A stretch of DNA of 64,000 nt, taken from contig NZ_SSXU01000016.1 of assembly GCF_009469605.1 (NCBI RefSeq), positions 1 to 64,000 on the forward strand. The letters are read 5' to 3'. Every line of letters begins with the position of its first letter. Position 1 is the stretch's first letter. A program made the translations under genes and the position numbers. The DNA comes from Zoogloea sp. 1C4. Lineage in GTDB: Bacteria > Pseudomonadota > Gammaproteobacteria > Burkholderiales > Rhodocyclaceae. Shown piece by piece: positions 8,603 through 17,211 of the stretch. The notes beneath the pieces are model-generated. The model was given only the letters and a program-made list of their open reading frames with translations, did not search any database and was not told where the DNA came from.

Positions 8603-9739
8603 TTACTCGGCGGCGATGGAGCGGCCGATGACTAGCCGCTGGATGTCGTTGGCGCCTTCGTAGATCTGGCAGATGCGCACGTCGCGGTAGATGCGCTCGA
8701 CCGGGAAGTCGCTGGTGTAGCCGACGCCGCCGTGGATCTGGATGGCGTCGGAGGCGATCTTTTCGGCGGCTTCGGAGGCGAACATCTTGGCCATCGAGGC
8801 TTCCTTCAGGCAGGGCTTGCCGGCGTCCTTGAGCTGGGCGGCGCGCCACACCATCAGGCGGGCGGCGTCGAGCAGGGTGTTCATGTCGGCCAGCTTGAAG
8901 TTGACCGCCTGGTGCTCGATGATCGGCACGCCGAAGGTGATGCGCTCCTTGGCGTAGCGCACGGCGGCTTCGAACGCGGCGCGGGCCATGCCGATGCTCT
9001 GGGCGGCGATGCCGATGCGGCCGGCTTCGAGGTTGGACAGGGCGATCTTGTAGCCTTCACCTTCCTTGCCGAGCAGCGCGCTTGCGGGCACGCGGCAGTT
9101 CTCGAGGATGATCTGCACGGTGTCGGAGGCGTGCTGGCCCATCTTCTCTTCGGTGCGGCCGACGATGAAGCCTGGGGTGGCGGTGGGCACGAGGAAGCAG
9201 CTGATGCCCTTCTTGCCGGCGGCCTTGTCGGTCACGGCGAAGACGATGGCCATGTGGGCGTGCTTGCCGGTGGTGATGAACTGCTTGACGCCGTTGAGCA
9301 CGAAGCTGTCGCCGTCGCGGTCGGCGCGGGTGGTGATGGCGCCGGCGTCGGAGCCGGTATGGGGCTCGGTCAGGCAGAAGCAGCCGAGCTTCTCGCCGCG
9401 GGCGAGCGGCTTGAGCCACTCTTCCTTCTGCTGGTCGGTGCCGTATTTTTGCGTGATGCCACAGGCGAGGGAGTTCTGCACCGACACGATGGTGGAGGTG
9501 GCGCCATCACCGGCGGCGATCTCTTCCAGCGTCAGCACCAGGCTCATGTAGTCCATGCCGGCGCCGTCCCACTCTTCGGGCACGCACATGCCCATCGCGC
9601 CCAGCTCGCCGAGTTCCTTGAGGGCCTGGGCGGGGAAGGTGTGGTGCTTATCCCATTCGGCAGCGAAGGGGGCCAGGCGCTCCTGGGCGAAGGCGCGCAT
9701 GGAGTCGCGGATCATTTCCTGTTCTTGGGTGAGGATCAT
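8603..9739 (-). CDS. Acyl-CoA dehydrogenase, short/branched-chain type
   Basis: 378 aa, the normal size for a flavin acyl-CoA dehydrogenase. It oxidises acyl-CoA to 2-enoyl-CoA and passes electrons to ETF. Visible motifs are FCLTEPHTGSDAGAI (FAD/substrate loop), the flavin-binding IQIHGGVGYTSDFPVERIYRD, and the catalytic base Glu at about 361 in IYEGANDIQR. The start MILTQEQEMIRD at 9739 is chosen; 57 further upstream codons come from the dispersed repeat and its flank. It is flanked on both sides by repeat copies, yet gene order and strand match one operon with thiolase, SDR, racemase and hydratase. Confidence 0.92.
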   Translation of the reverse strand: MILTQEQEMIRDSMRAFAQERLAPFAAEWDKHHTFPAQALKELGELGAMGMCVPEEWDGAGMDYMSLVLTLEEIAAGDGATSTIVSVQNSLACGITQKYGTDQQKEEWLKPLARGEKLGCFCLTEPHTGSDAGAITTRADRDGDSFVLNGVKQFITTGKHAHMAIVFAVTDKAAGKKGISCFLVPTATPGFIVGRTEEKMGQHASDTVQIILENCRVPASALLGKEGEGYKIALSNLEAGRIGIAAQSIGMARAAFEAAVRYAKERITFGVPIIEHQAVNFKLADMNTLLDAARLMVWRAAQLKDAGKPCLKEASMAKMFASEAAEKIASDAIQIHGGVGYTSDFPVERIYRDVRICQIYEGANDIQRLVIGRSIAAE

Positions 9740-9828
9740 GGTGCGGTGTCCTTTGAATTCTGGGTTGCGTTGTTCGCCCAGCGGCTGAGTGCCTTGGCTG
9801 ATCGGCTTTCCATTGCCGGGCGTTACGT

Positions 9829-10075
9829 TGGCCGGGGAGTTCGCCCCCGGCGGGCGACCTACTTTCTTGTGTCGCCAAGAAAGTAGGCAAAGAAGGCGAC
9901 CCGGCTTCACCGGTCGTCCGCGTTGCGGACGACTCCTCTGCGCTGCTCGCGCCAGCCGGCCGACGTCGCAAACTCGCCCTTCGGGCTCAGACAGCTGCGC
10001 CGGACTTCTCCGCCTGTTGCTGCGCTGCTCGGCGGTTCAGACGGGCTTTGACGAGGCACCGAGCCTTTTCTGGTC
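9829..10075 (+). repeat. Dispersed intergenic repeat, copy B
   Basis: Second copy of the element at 8163-8412, with the same inverted repeat (CTACTTTCTT at 9859-9868 and AAGAAAGTAG at 9877-9886) and the same end CAGACGGGCTTT. It lies between thiolase and acyl-CoA dehydrogenase. No gene is visible in 9740-10147. Confidence 0.8.
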
Positions 10076-10093
10076 GGCTCGGCGCCGCGATCC

Positions 10094-10130
10094 GTAGGTC
10101 GGGTTAGCCCGCAGGGCGTAACCCGACGTT
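10094..10130. repeat. REP-like palindrome
   Basis: GTAGGTCGGGTTAGCCC...GGGCGTAACCCGAC forms a hairpin of about 14 bp just downstream of the thiolase stop (minus strand). It shares the GTAGGTCGG head with the element at 3355-3422, which suggests the same REP family. Confidence 0.65.
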
Positions 10131-10147
10131 CCGGAAGACTGCCTGCC

Positions 10148-11347
10148 TTACAGCATCTCCACGGCCAGGGCCGTGGCTTCGCCGCCGCCGATGCACAGGC
10201 TGGCCACGCCGCGCTTGCCGCCGGTTTTCTTGAGGGCGCCGAGCAGGGTGACGATGATGCGCGCGCCGGAGGCGCCGATCGGGTGGCCGAGGGCGCAGGC
10301 GCCGCCGTGGATGTTCACCTTGGCGTGATCCAGCTTCAGATCATGGATCGCGGCCATGGTGACGACGGCGAAGGCTTCGTTGATTTCCCACAGATCCACG
10401 TCGCCGGCGGTCCAGCCGGTCTTGGCGAGCAGCTTCTGCATGGCGCCGACCGGGGCGGTCGGGAAGTTGGCGGGCAGGCCGGCGTGGTTGGTGTGGCCGA
10501 CGATCTTCGCGATGGGCTTGGCGCCCAGCTTCTCGGCGGTGGAGGCGCGCATCAGCACCAGCGCGGCGGAGCCGTCGGAGATGGAGCTGGAGTTGGCCGG
10601 GGTGACGGTGCCGTCCTTCTTGAAAGCCGGCTTGAGGGTGGCGATCTTGTCGATGTTGGCCTTGGGCGGCTGCTCGTCGGAGGCGATGGTGACGTCGCCC
10701 TTGCGGCCGGCCACGGTGACGGGGGTGATTTCCCACTCGAAGGAGCCGTCCTTGATGGCGGCCTGGGCGCGGGTGGTGGAGGTGATCGCCCAGGCATCCT
10801 GCTCTTCACGGGTGAAGCCGTAGGCGGTGGCGCAGTCTTCGGCGAAAGTGCCCATCAGGCGGCCCTTGGTTTCCTTGCTGTAGCCGTCCTCGAGGCCGTC
10901 GAAGAACATGTGGTCGAGCACCTGGCCGTGGCCGAGGCGCATGCCGCCGCGGGCCTTGGGCAGCATGTAGGGGGCGTTGCTCATGGATTCCATGCCGCCG
11001 GCGACGACGACTTCGACGCTGCCGGAAACCAGCAGGTCGTGGGCCAGCAGGGTGGCCTTCATGCCAGAGCCGCACACCTTGTTGATGGTGGTGCAGCCGG
11101 CGGTGAGGGGCAGGCCGGCGTTGAGGGTGGCCTGGCGGGCCGGGGCCTGGCCGAGGCCGGCGGGCAGCACGCAGCCGAAGATGACTTCCTGCACCACGTC
11201 GGTGGGCACGCCGGCACGCTCGACGGCCGCCTTGATGGCGATGCCGCCCAGCTGGGGCGCGGTGAGGCTGGAGAAGTCACCCTGGAAACCACCCATCGGG
11301 GTGCGGGCGGCGGAGACGATGACGATCGGGTCGTTGGCGTTGCTCAT
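10148..11347 (-). CDS. Acetyl-CoA C-acyltransferase (thiolase)
   Basis: 399 aa. It cleaves 3-ketoacyl-CoA with CoA, or condenses two acetyl-CoA. The nucleophilic Cys92 sits in NKVCGSGMKA; the other catalytic elements are NEAFA, GGACALGHPIGASGAR and the C-terminal LCIGGGEATA cysteine. The ATG at 11347 is preceded by AAAAGGAATTCC. It lies between SDR and acyl-CoA dehydrogenase on the minus strand. Sequence type is that of biosynthetic or short-chain degradative thiolases; in this context cleavage of a (2-methyl)acetoacetyl-CoA-like product is plausible. Confidence 0.92.
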   Translation of the reverse strand: MSNANDPIVIVSAARTPMGGFQGDFSSLTAPQLGGIAIKAAVERAGVPTDVVQEVIFGCVLPAGLGQAPARQATLNAGLPLTAGCTTINKVCGSGMKATLLAHDLLVSGSVEVVVAGGMESMSNAPYMLPKARGGMRLGHGQVLDHMFFDGLEDGYSKETKGRLMGTFAEDCATAYGFTREEQDAWAITSTTRAQAAIKDGSFEWEITPVTVAGRKGDVTIASDEQPPKANIDKIATLKPAFKKDGTVTPANSSSISDGSAALVLMRASTAEKLGAKPIAKIVGHTNHAGLPANFPTAPVGAMQKLLAKTGWTAGDVDLWEINEAFAVVTMAAIHDLKLDHAKVNIHGGACALGHPIGASGARIIVTLLGALKKTGGKRGVASLCIGGGEATALAVEML

Positions 11348-11516
11348 GCGGAATTCCTTTTAAGTTCAGTGAGGGGGCAGGCGAGAGGAGTGAGGAGGCC
11401 GGGCTGTGCGGTTGTGCGGCTGTGCGCTGGCGTCGGCCGGGCGAGGTCAGGTGCGGGGAGGGGCACTGCGCGTCACGCGCGGTCTCCTCACTCCTCACGC
11501 CTCACTCCTTACCGGT

Positions 11517-12281
11517 TTATTTGGCTGCCATGCGGATCGCGCCGTCGAGGCGGATCACTTCGCCGTTGAGGTAGGCGTTGCTGAAGATGTGCTCGACCAG
11601 CGCGGCGTATTCGGCCGGCTTGCCCATGCGGGAGGGGAAGGGAACCATCTTGCCGAGGGCTTCCTGCACGTCGGCGGGCATGCCGAGGAGCATCGGGGTT
11701 TCCATGATGCCCGGGGCGATGGTCATCACGCGGATGCCGGAGCGGCACAGTTCGCGGGCGATCGGCAGGGTCATGGCAACCACGCCGCCCTTGGAGGCCG
11801 CGTAGCCGGCCTGGCCGAGCTGGCCGTCGAAGGCCGCGACGGAGGCGGTGGACACGATCACGCCGCGCTCGCCGCCGGCGTTGGGTTCGTTCTTGCTCAT
11901 GATCTCGGCGGCGAGGCGGATCATGTTGAAGCTGCCGACCAGGTTGATGTTGATGGTGCGGGCAAAGGATTCGAGGCGGTGCGGGCCTTCACGGCCGACG
12001 ACCTTCTCGGCCGGGGCGATGCCGGCACAGTTGACCAGACCGCGCAGGGTGCCGAGCTCGACGGCAACGGCGAAACAGGCCTTGGCGCTGGCTTCATCGG
12101 TCACGTCGGTGGCCACGAAGCGGGCATTGGCGCCCAGCTCGGTGGCGAGGGCGTCGCCGGCTTCCTTGTTCACGTCGGCCAGCACGACCTTGCCGCCGGC
12201 GGCGACGATCATCTTTGCGGTTGCGGCACCCAGGCCGGAACCACCGCCGGTCACCACGAAAACGTTGTCCTTGATCTCCAT
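11517..12281 (-). CDS. 3-hydroxyacyl-CoA dehydrogenase, SDR (HSD10-like)
   Basis: 254 aa short-chain dehydrogenase. It has the Rossmann motif [12 protein letters not shown], the catalytic Ser in STASVAAF, and YAASKGG (Tyr, Lys). Overall it resembles type II 3-hydroxyacyl-CoA dehydrogenases, which oxidise 3-hydroxyacyl-CoA (including 2-methyl-3-hydroxybutyryl-CoA) with NAD. The start [13 protein letters not shown] at 12281 has AGGAGCG upstream; 31 further codons upstream in frame lack family similarity. It is the first gene of the minus-strand cluster and diverges from an AraC-type regulator. A paralogue is at 49603-50370. Confidence 0.9.
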   Translation of the reverse strand: MEIKDNVFVVTGGGSGLGAATAKMIVAAGGKVVLADVNKEAGDALATELGANARFVATDVTDEASAKACFAVAVELGTLRGLVNCAGIAPAEKVVGREGPHRLESFARTININLVGSFNMIRLAAEIMSKNEPNAGGERGVIVSTASVAAFDGQLGQAGYAASKGGVVAMTLPIARELCRSGIRVMTIAPGIMETPMLLGMPADVQEALGKMVPFPSRMGKPAEYAALVEHIFSNAYLNGEVIRLDGAIRMAAK

Positions 12282-12508
12282 GAATCGCTCCTGTTTCTGT
12301 TGTGTTTTTTGATCGGACGGAAGGCCCTGCCCGGATGGCGGGCACGCTCCGCAATGGCCGTGAACTCTAGGCACAAGCGGGGCCGGCTTCCATGCCGAAA
12401 TCGATCAATGTGAATGGTAGAATTTGCCACATTGCAGAGCAGCAAACAGGCGCGCCGTTGCGCCTGTCATCCCGCTCATTCTCACCCTTTTTCGTCTTCC
12501 GGCCTTTG

Positions 12509-13531
12509 ATGCGTGCACCCACTTCCGACAAGGGCACCATTTCCATCGCCTTCGTGCTGGAGGCGCTGGCCGGGGTGCGCGAAAAGGGGCTGGATGCAGG
12601 CAGCCTGCTTGACCAGGCGGGCATCTCGCCGGAGCTCCTCGACGCGCCCCAGGCGCGGGTGTCGTCGGTGCATTACGGCCTGCTGTGGCACCTGATCGCC
12701 GAGGCGCTGGACGACGAGTTCTTCGGGATGGATTCCCACCCCATGAAGGCCGGCAGCTTCACCCTGCTGTGCCACAGCGTGATCCACTGCGACACCCTGG
12801 AGCGCGCCCTGCGCCGGGCGCTGCGTTTCTTCCGGCTGGTGCTGGACGATTTCGAGGGCGTGCTGGAGCGCGACGGCGACACCGCCCGGGTGGTGCTCGC
12901 CGAGCGCCTGCCCGGGCCGCGGCGGGCGTTTGCCTACGGCACCTTCCTGATCATCCTCCACGGGCTGGCGTGCTGGCTCATCGGGCGGCGCATCACCCTC
13001 GATCACGCCAGTTTTCGCTGCGCCGAGCCGGATTTCAGCGCCGAATGGCGGGTGCTGTTCTCGCCCGACCTGCGCTTCGGCGAGGCAGAGACGGCGATCA
13101 GCTTTCCGGCCGAATACCTCGACATGGCCAACGTCCAGAACGAGCGCACGATGAAGGTGTTCCTGCGTAGCGCGCCAGCCAACTTTCTGGTTAAGTACCG
13201 CAACAGCGACGGCCTGGTGGCGCGCATCCGGCGCCAGCTGCGGCACATCCCGCCCGACACCTGGCCGGATTTCGAGACCCTCGCTCAGCAGCTCCACAGC
13301 TCGGTATCCACCCTGCGCCGGCACCTGATCGACGAGGGGCAGTCGTACCAGTCGATCAAGGACGACCTGCGCCGCGATCTGGCCATCAGCCAGCTGTGCC
13401 ACTCCGAAAAATCCGTGCTCGACATCGCCCATGACCTGGGCTTTGCCGAAGCCAGCGCCTTCCACCGGGCGTTCAAGAAATGGACCGGCGCCCGGCCGGG
13501 CGAATACCGCCGCGCCGTGGCCGGCCAATAA
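12509..13531 (+). CDS. AraC-family transcriptional regulator (arabinose-binding-like N-terminal domain)
   Basis: 340 aa. The N-terminal ~200 residues resemble the effector domain of the OruR/ArgR-like AraC subgroup. The C-terminal 100 residues hold two helix-turn-helix units (LAQQLHSSVSTLRRHLIDEGQSYQSIKDDLRRD and SVLDIAHDLGFAEASAFHRAFKKWTGARPGEYR). The ATG at 12509 is preferred to the one at 12392, because the extra 39 residues look like translated leader. It diverges from the beta-oxidation set, so it is a likely activator of that set; the 227-bp intergenic region holds a TAGAAT box at about 12417 but no clear operator. Confidence 0.85.
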   Translation: MRAPTSDKGTISIAFVLEALAGVREKGLDAGSLLDQAGISPELLDAPQARVSSVHYGLLWHLIAEALDDEFFGMDSHPMKAGSFTLLCHSVIHCDTLERALRRALRFFRLVLDDFEGVLERDGDTARVVLAERLPGPRRAFAYGTFLIILHGLACWLIGRRITLDHASFRCAEPDFSAEWRVLFSPDLRFGEAETAISFPAEYLDMANVQNERTMKVFLRSAPANFLVKYRNSDGLVARIRRQLRHIPPDTWPDFETLAQQLHSSVSTLRRHLIDEGQSYQSIKDDLRRDLAISQLCHSEKSVLDIAHDLGFAEASAFHRAFKKWTGARPGEYRRAVAGQ

Positions 13532-13545
13532 ACACAAAGGCCGCC

Positions 13546-16470
13546 ATGGGGAACCACCGCAAATCCAGCTCCGTGGCGCGCCGTTTCCGTTTCCCGCTCC
13601 ACGTCCACATCTCGACCCTGTTCTTCCTGCTGGTGCTGGCTGTGGGGGCGAGCATCGCGTGGGTGTCGTACTCGCGCAGCGCCCACATGCTGGAGCGGGC
13701 GGCGGGCGATCTGCTGGTGCGTATCTCCCGCCAGACGGTGGTCGAGACCGAGATCCTCCTGAGCCCGGTGGGCACCACGGTGCGCCTGCTGGGCCTGCAA
13801 CCCTTGGCCCGGGCGACAACCCTCGCCGAGCGCCGCCAGGGGCTGGCGAGCCTGCGTGAGGCGCTGATCGCCTCGCCGTCGGTGACGGCCTTCTACGTGG
13901 GCTACGGGGACGGCGATTTCTTCATGCTGCTGCGCCTTGCCGACGACGGCGACCGGAAGCTGGTGGACGCGCCGCCGGGGGCCGCCTATCTCATCCAGAG
14001 CATCGATGGCGACGAGGGGCGTTTCATCTACCTCGATGCCGACCTGAACGAGCTGCGCAACGTGCTGCGGCCCGACTACCCGCGCGGTTACGACCCGCGC
14101 CAGCGCAGCTGGTACGCCGAAGCCCTGCGCCACGGCGAGCCGGTGCAGACCGCGCCCTACCTGTTCGCCTCGACCCGCCGGCTGGGCGTGACGGTGGCGA
14201 ACCGGGTGGCCGGCAGCGGCGCGGTGGTGGGCGCCGACATCCGCCTCACCACGCTGGACGAAACCCTGCGCCGCCAGCGCATCACGCCGGGTTCGCGCCT
14301 CGTGCTGTTCGACGACGGGCAGCGGGTGGTGGCCTATTCCGAATCTGGCTGGCTGCCCGAGGCTCGGCCCGGGGCGGAGGGCGAGCGGCCGCGGGTGTCC
14401 GATCTGGGCGACGGCCAGCTGGCGGCCCTGGCCGCCGCGCCGGGCGGCGAGGGCGAGCTGCCGCTCACCGCCTTCAGCACCGCCGGCCAGCGCTGGCACG
14501 GAGCGGTGGCCCGGCTGCCGGTGCAGGGCGGGCGGCCGATGCGCCTCGGCGTGATGATCCCCGACGACGAGCTCCTCACCGACGCCCGCCAGGTGCGTAA
14601 CCGCGCGCTGCTGGCAACCCTGCTGGTGATGCTGGCCACGCTGCCCCTCACCTATCTCACCGCCAGGCTGGTGTCACGGCCGATCCGCGCGCTGGCCGAC
14701 GAAACCGCAGCGATCCGCAGCTTCGACTTCACCGCCGACGTGGCGACCCGCTCGGTGGTGCGCGAGGTGGACGACCTGGCCGCCGATCTGGCCTCGATGA
14801 AAGGGGCGGTCCGCCACTTCCTCGACATCTCGGCGACCATGGCACGGGAGTCGAACTTCGACCGCCTGCTGCCCCGGCTGGTGGACGAGACCGTAGCGGT
14901 GACCGGCGCCCGGGCCGGCGTGCTTTATCTTGCCGACGACGACGGTGCCGCGCTCGAACTCGCCTCGCTGCGCCGGGCGGGGGACACCAACCTGCCGCGG
15001 GACGCTGCGCCGGACGGGGCCGCGATGGCCGGGCTGGTGGCGTCGGCGGCGCGTTCCGGCGTGGGCAGCGTCGATGTGGGCGCCGATGGCGTCGGGCGTA
15101 GCTGCGCGGGGCTCGCCGAGGCGCTCGAGACCACGCGCCTCGCCTATCTGGCGGTGCCGCTCCTTGCCCGCGACCAGACCCGCATCGGCCTGCTGGTGCT
15201 GTGGTTCGACGCCGAGCCCCAGCGGGATCTGGTGCATTTCGTCGAGGCGCTGTCGGGGGCGGCGGCGCTGTCGGTCGAGACCCAGGCGCTGATCCGTGCC
15301 CAGAAGCGCCTGTTCGAATCATTCATCCAGATGCTCGCCGGCGCCATCGACGCCAAGAGCCCCTACACCGGCGGCCACTGCGCCCGGGTGCCGGTGCTCA
15401 CCAAGATGCTCGCCCGCGCCGCGTGCGACGCCACCGACGGGCCGTTCAAGGATTTCCAGCTGGGCGACGACGACTGGGAGGCCGTGCACATCGCCGCGTG
15501 GCTGCACGACTGCGGCAAGGTGGCGACGCCCGAGAGCATCGTCGACAAGGCCACCAAGCTGGAGCTGCGCTACAACCGCATCCACGAGATCCGGATGCGT
15601 TTCGAGGTGAAGAAGCGCGACGCCGAGATCGCCTGCCTGCAGGCCATCGCCGCGGGCGCCGACCCCGCCGAGGCCCGCACGGAGCTGGCGCGGGCCCACG
15701 CCCGGCTCGACGCCGACTTCGCCTTCGTGGCCGCCTGCAACGTGGGCGGCGAGGCGATGGCGGCGACCGACGTGGAGCGCCTGCGCCAGATCGGCGGGCA
15801 GACCTGGCTGCGTACGCTGGACGACCGCCTCGGGCTGTCGGAAGAGGAACGCCGGCGCCTTGGCCAGGGACAGCCGCTGCCGGCCGTCGAGACGCTACTC
15901 GCCGACAAGCCGGAGCACCGCCAGGCCCGCGGGCCGGATGACCGGATCGCCCCGGACAACCGCTGGGGTTTCCGCCTCAATGTGCCGGCCCTGCGCCACA
16001 ACCACGGGGAACTCGCCAACCTGTCGGTGGGCCGCGGCACCCTCACCGACGAAGACCGCTACACCATCAACGAACACATCGTGCAGACCATCCGGATGCT
16101 CGACGCGCTGCCTTTCCCGCGGCACCTGCGGGCGGTGCCCGAGATCGCCGGCGGCCACCACGAGAAGATGGACGGCACGGGCTACCCGCGCGGGCTCACC
16201 GGCGGCGAGATGAGCCCGGTGGCGCGGATGATGGCGATCGCCGACATCTTCGAGGCCCTCACCGCCGCCGACCGGCCCTACAAGAAGGGCAAGACCCTGT
16301 CGGAGGCCATCGCCATCATGTCCCGGATGCGCGACGAGGGGCACATCGACCCGGATCTGTTCGCGCTGTTCCTGCAGTCCGGGGTGTTCCGCGAATACGC
16401 CGAAGCGCACATGAGCGCCGACCACGTGGATGAGGTGGACTTGGACGCCGCCCTCGCCCGGGCCGGCTGA
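13546..16470 (+). CDS. Membrane sensor HD-GYP protein (Cache-HAMP-GAF-HD-GYP), predicted c-di-GMP phosphodiesterase
   Basis: 974 aa. Membrane helices lie at about 22-42 and 365-385 and bracket a periplasmic Cache-type sensor. A HAMP segment, a GAF domain (about 440-590) and the HD-GYP domain (about 600-960) follow. The metal and catalytic residues are intact: HD at 654-655 in AAWLHDCGK, and HHEKMDGTGYPRGL at 871-883, so hydrolysis of cyclic-di-GMP is expected. About 200 residues separate HD from HHE because of a helical insert rich in charged residues. It starts 14 bp after the AraC gene and may be co-transcribed with it. Confidence 0.88.
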   Translation: MGNHRKSSSVARRFRFPLHVHISTLFFLLVLAVGASIAWVSYSRSAHMLERAAGDLLVRISRQTVVETEILLSPVGTTVRLLGLQPLARATTLAERRQGLASLREALIASPSVTAFYVGYGDGDFFMLLRLADDGDRKLVDAPPGAAYLIQSIDGDEGRFIYLDADLNELRNVLRPDYPRGYDPRQRSWYAEALRHGEPVQTAPYLFASTRRLGVTVANRVAGSGAVVGADIRLTTLDETLRRQRITPGSRLVLFDDGQRVVAYSESGWLPEARPGAEGERPRVSDLGDGQLAALAAAPGGEGELPLTAFSTAGQRWHGAVARLPVQGGRPMRLGVMIPDDELLTDARQVRNRALLATLLVMLATLPLTYLTARLVSRPIRALADETAAIRSFDFTADVATRSVVREVDDLAADLASMKGAVRHFLDISATMARESNFDRLLPRLVDETVAVTGARAGVLYLADDDGAALELASLRRAGDTNLPRDAAPDGAAMAGLVASAARSGVGSVDVGADGVGRSCAGLAEALETTRLAYLAVPLLARDQTRIGLLVLWFDAEPQRDLVHFVEALSGAAALSVETQALIRAQKRLFESFIQMLAGAIDAKSPYTGGHCARVPVLTKMLARAACDATDGPFKDFQLGDDDWEAVHIAAWLHDCGKVATPESIVDKATKLELRYNRIHEIRMRFEVKKRDAEIACLQAIAAGADPAEARTELARAHARLDADFAFVAACNVGGEAMAATDVERLRQIGGQTWLRTLDDRLGLSEEERRRLGQGQPLPAVETLLADKPEHRQARGPDDRIAPDNRWGFRLNVPALRHNHGELANLSVGRGTLTDEDRYTINEHIVQTIRMLDALPFPRHLRAVPEIAGGHHEKMDGTGYPRGLTGGEMSPVARMMAIADIFEALTAADRPYKKGKTLSEAIAIMSRMRDEGHIDPDLFALFLQSGVFREYAEAHMSADHVDEVDLDAALARAG

Positions 16471-16574
16471 GTCCCTAAAAAAGCACGGCCCGTCGCGCCC
16501 GGTGGAATGGGCGGGATGGGCCGGAAAGCAGGGCGCCCGGCCAGGCCGTCGCCCCACGAGGAGGAGCGGGCTGC

Positions 16575-17141
16575 TTACTGGTCGATCTTGCGGAAGGCGC
16601 CGTTGAGATACACCAGCGCCTGGCCGTCACTGCGCTCGCGCACCGTCAGCACTTCGCACAAAAAGGCGTGGTGGGTGCTCTCGTCGAACATCTTGATGAC
16701 CCGGCAATCGAAGCTCGACAGGGTGCCTTCGAGCATCGGCGCACCGGTGATGGCGGTGCCCCAGCTGCCGTAGCCGAAGCGGGCGTCGCCATGCACGCCT
16801 TCGACCATGCCCGCAAAGGCGCGGGCGACTTCTTCCTGGTCGCCGGCCAGCACATTGACGGCGAGGGCGCCGCTTTGCTGGATGATCTCGCAGGCCAACA
16901 CGTTCTTGTTCACGAACACCACCAGCCGCGGCGGATCGGTGGTGACGGAACACACCGCGGTGGCGGTGAGGCCGGCCCGGCGCTCGCTGTCGGCCGCGCT
17001 GATGATCGACACGCCGGCGGCCAGGTGGCGCATGCCGTTGCGTTGCTCGGCGGGCGTCACGGTGGGCAGTTCGGCAAGGCCCGGCGTCTTCACATCCCTG
17101 ACCGGACTTTGATGGACGACGGCGTTGGTGAGGTCGGTCAT
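16575..17141 (-). CDS. Flavin reductase of a two-component monooxygenase (HsaB/HpaC-like)
   Basis: 188 aa. The FMN-binding split-barrel flavin reductase family supplies FADH2 or FMNH2 to a partner oxygenase. Visible features are MRHLAAGVSIISA near the start, GLTATAVCSVTTDPPRLVVFVN (flavin and NADH site), the turn before LAVNVLAGDQ, and GYGSWGTAITGAPML. It lies 70 bp downstream of the oxygenase component and is the last gene of the mhpB-like operon. The next gene is convergent. Confidence 0.88.
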   Translation of the reverse strand: MTDLTNAVVHQSPVRDVKTPGLAELPTVTPAEQRNGMRHLAAGVSIISAADSERRAGLTATAVCSVTTDPPRLVVFVNKNVLACEIIQQSGALAVNVLAGDQEEVARAFAGMVEGVHGDARFGYGSWGTAITGAPMLEGTLSSFDCRVIKMFDESTHHAFLCEVLTVRERSDGQALVYLNGAFRKIDQ

Positions 17142-17211
17142 GGTTTGTCTCTCTCGTGGTGTGGTGGCTTCATGAAAAAGGGCCCGGTGCGTGGCCGGGC
17201 CGCCGGGTGGA

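Noticed and set aside
8097-9910. N-terminal extensions ([12 protein letters not shown]...) on the racemase and acyl-CoA dehydrogenase
   Set aside because: The extra residues are translated from the dispersed repeat, occur identically in unrelated genes and lack a ribosome-binding site.
16471-16574. Possible small gene or terminator between HD-GYP and flavin reductase genes
   Set aside because: Only short GC-rich imperfect repeats are visible, with no U-tract after a stable stem and no convincing frame.
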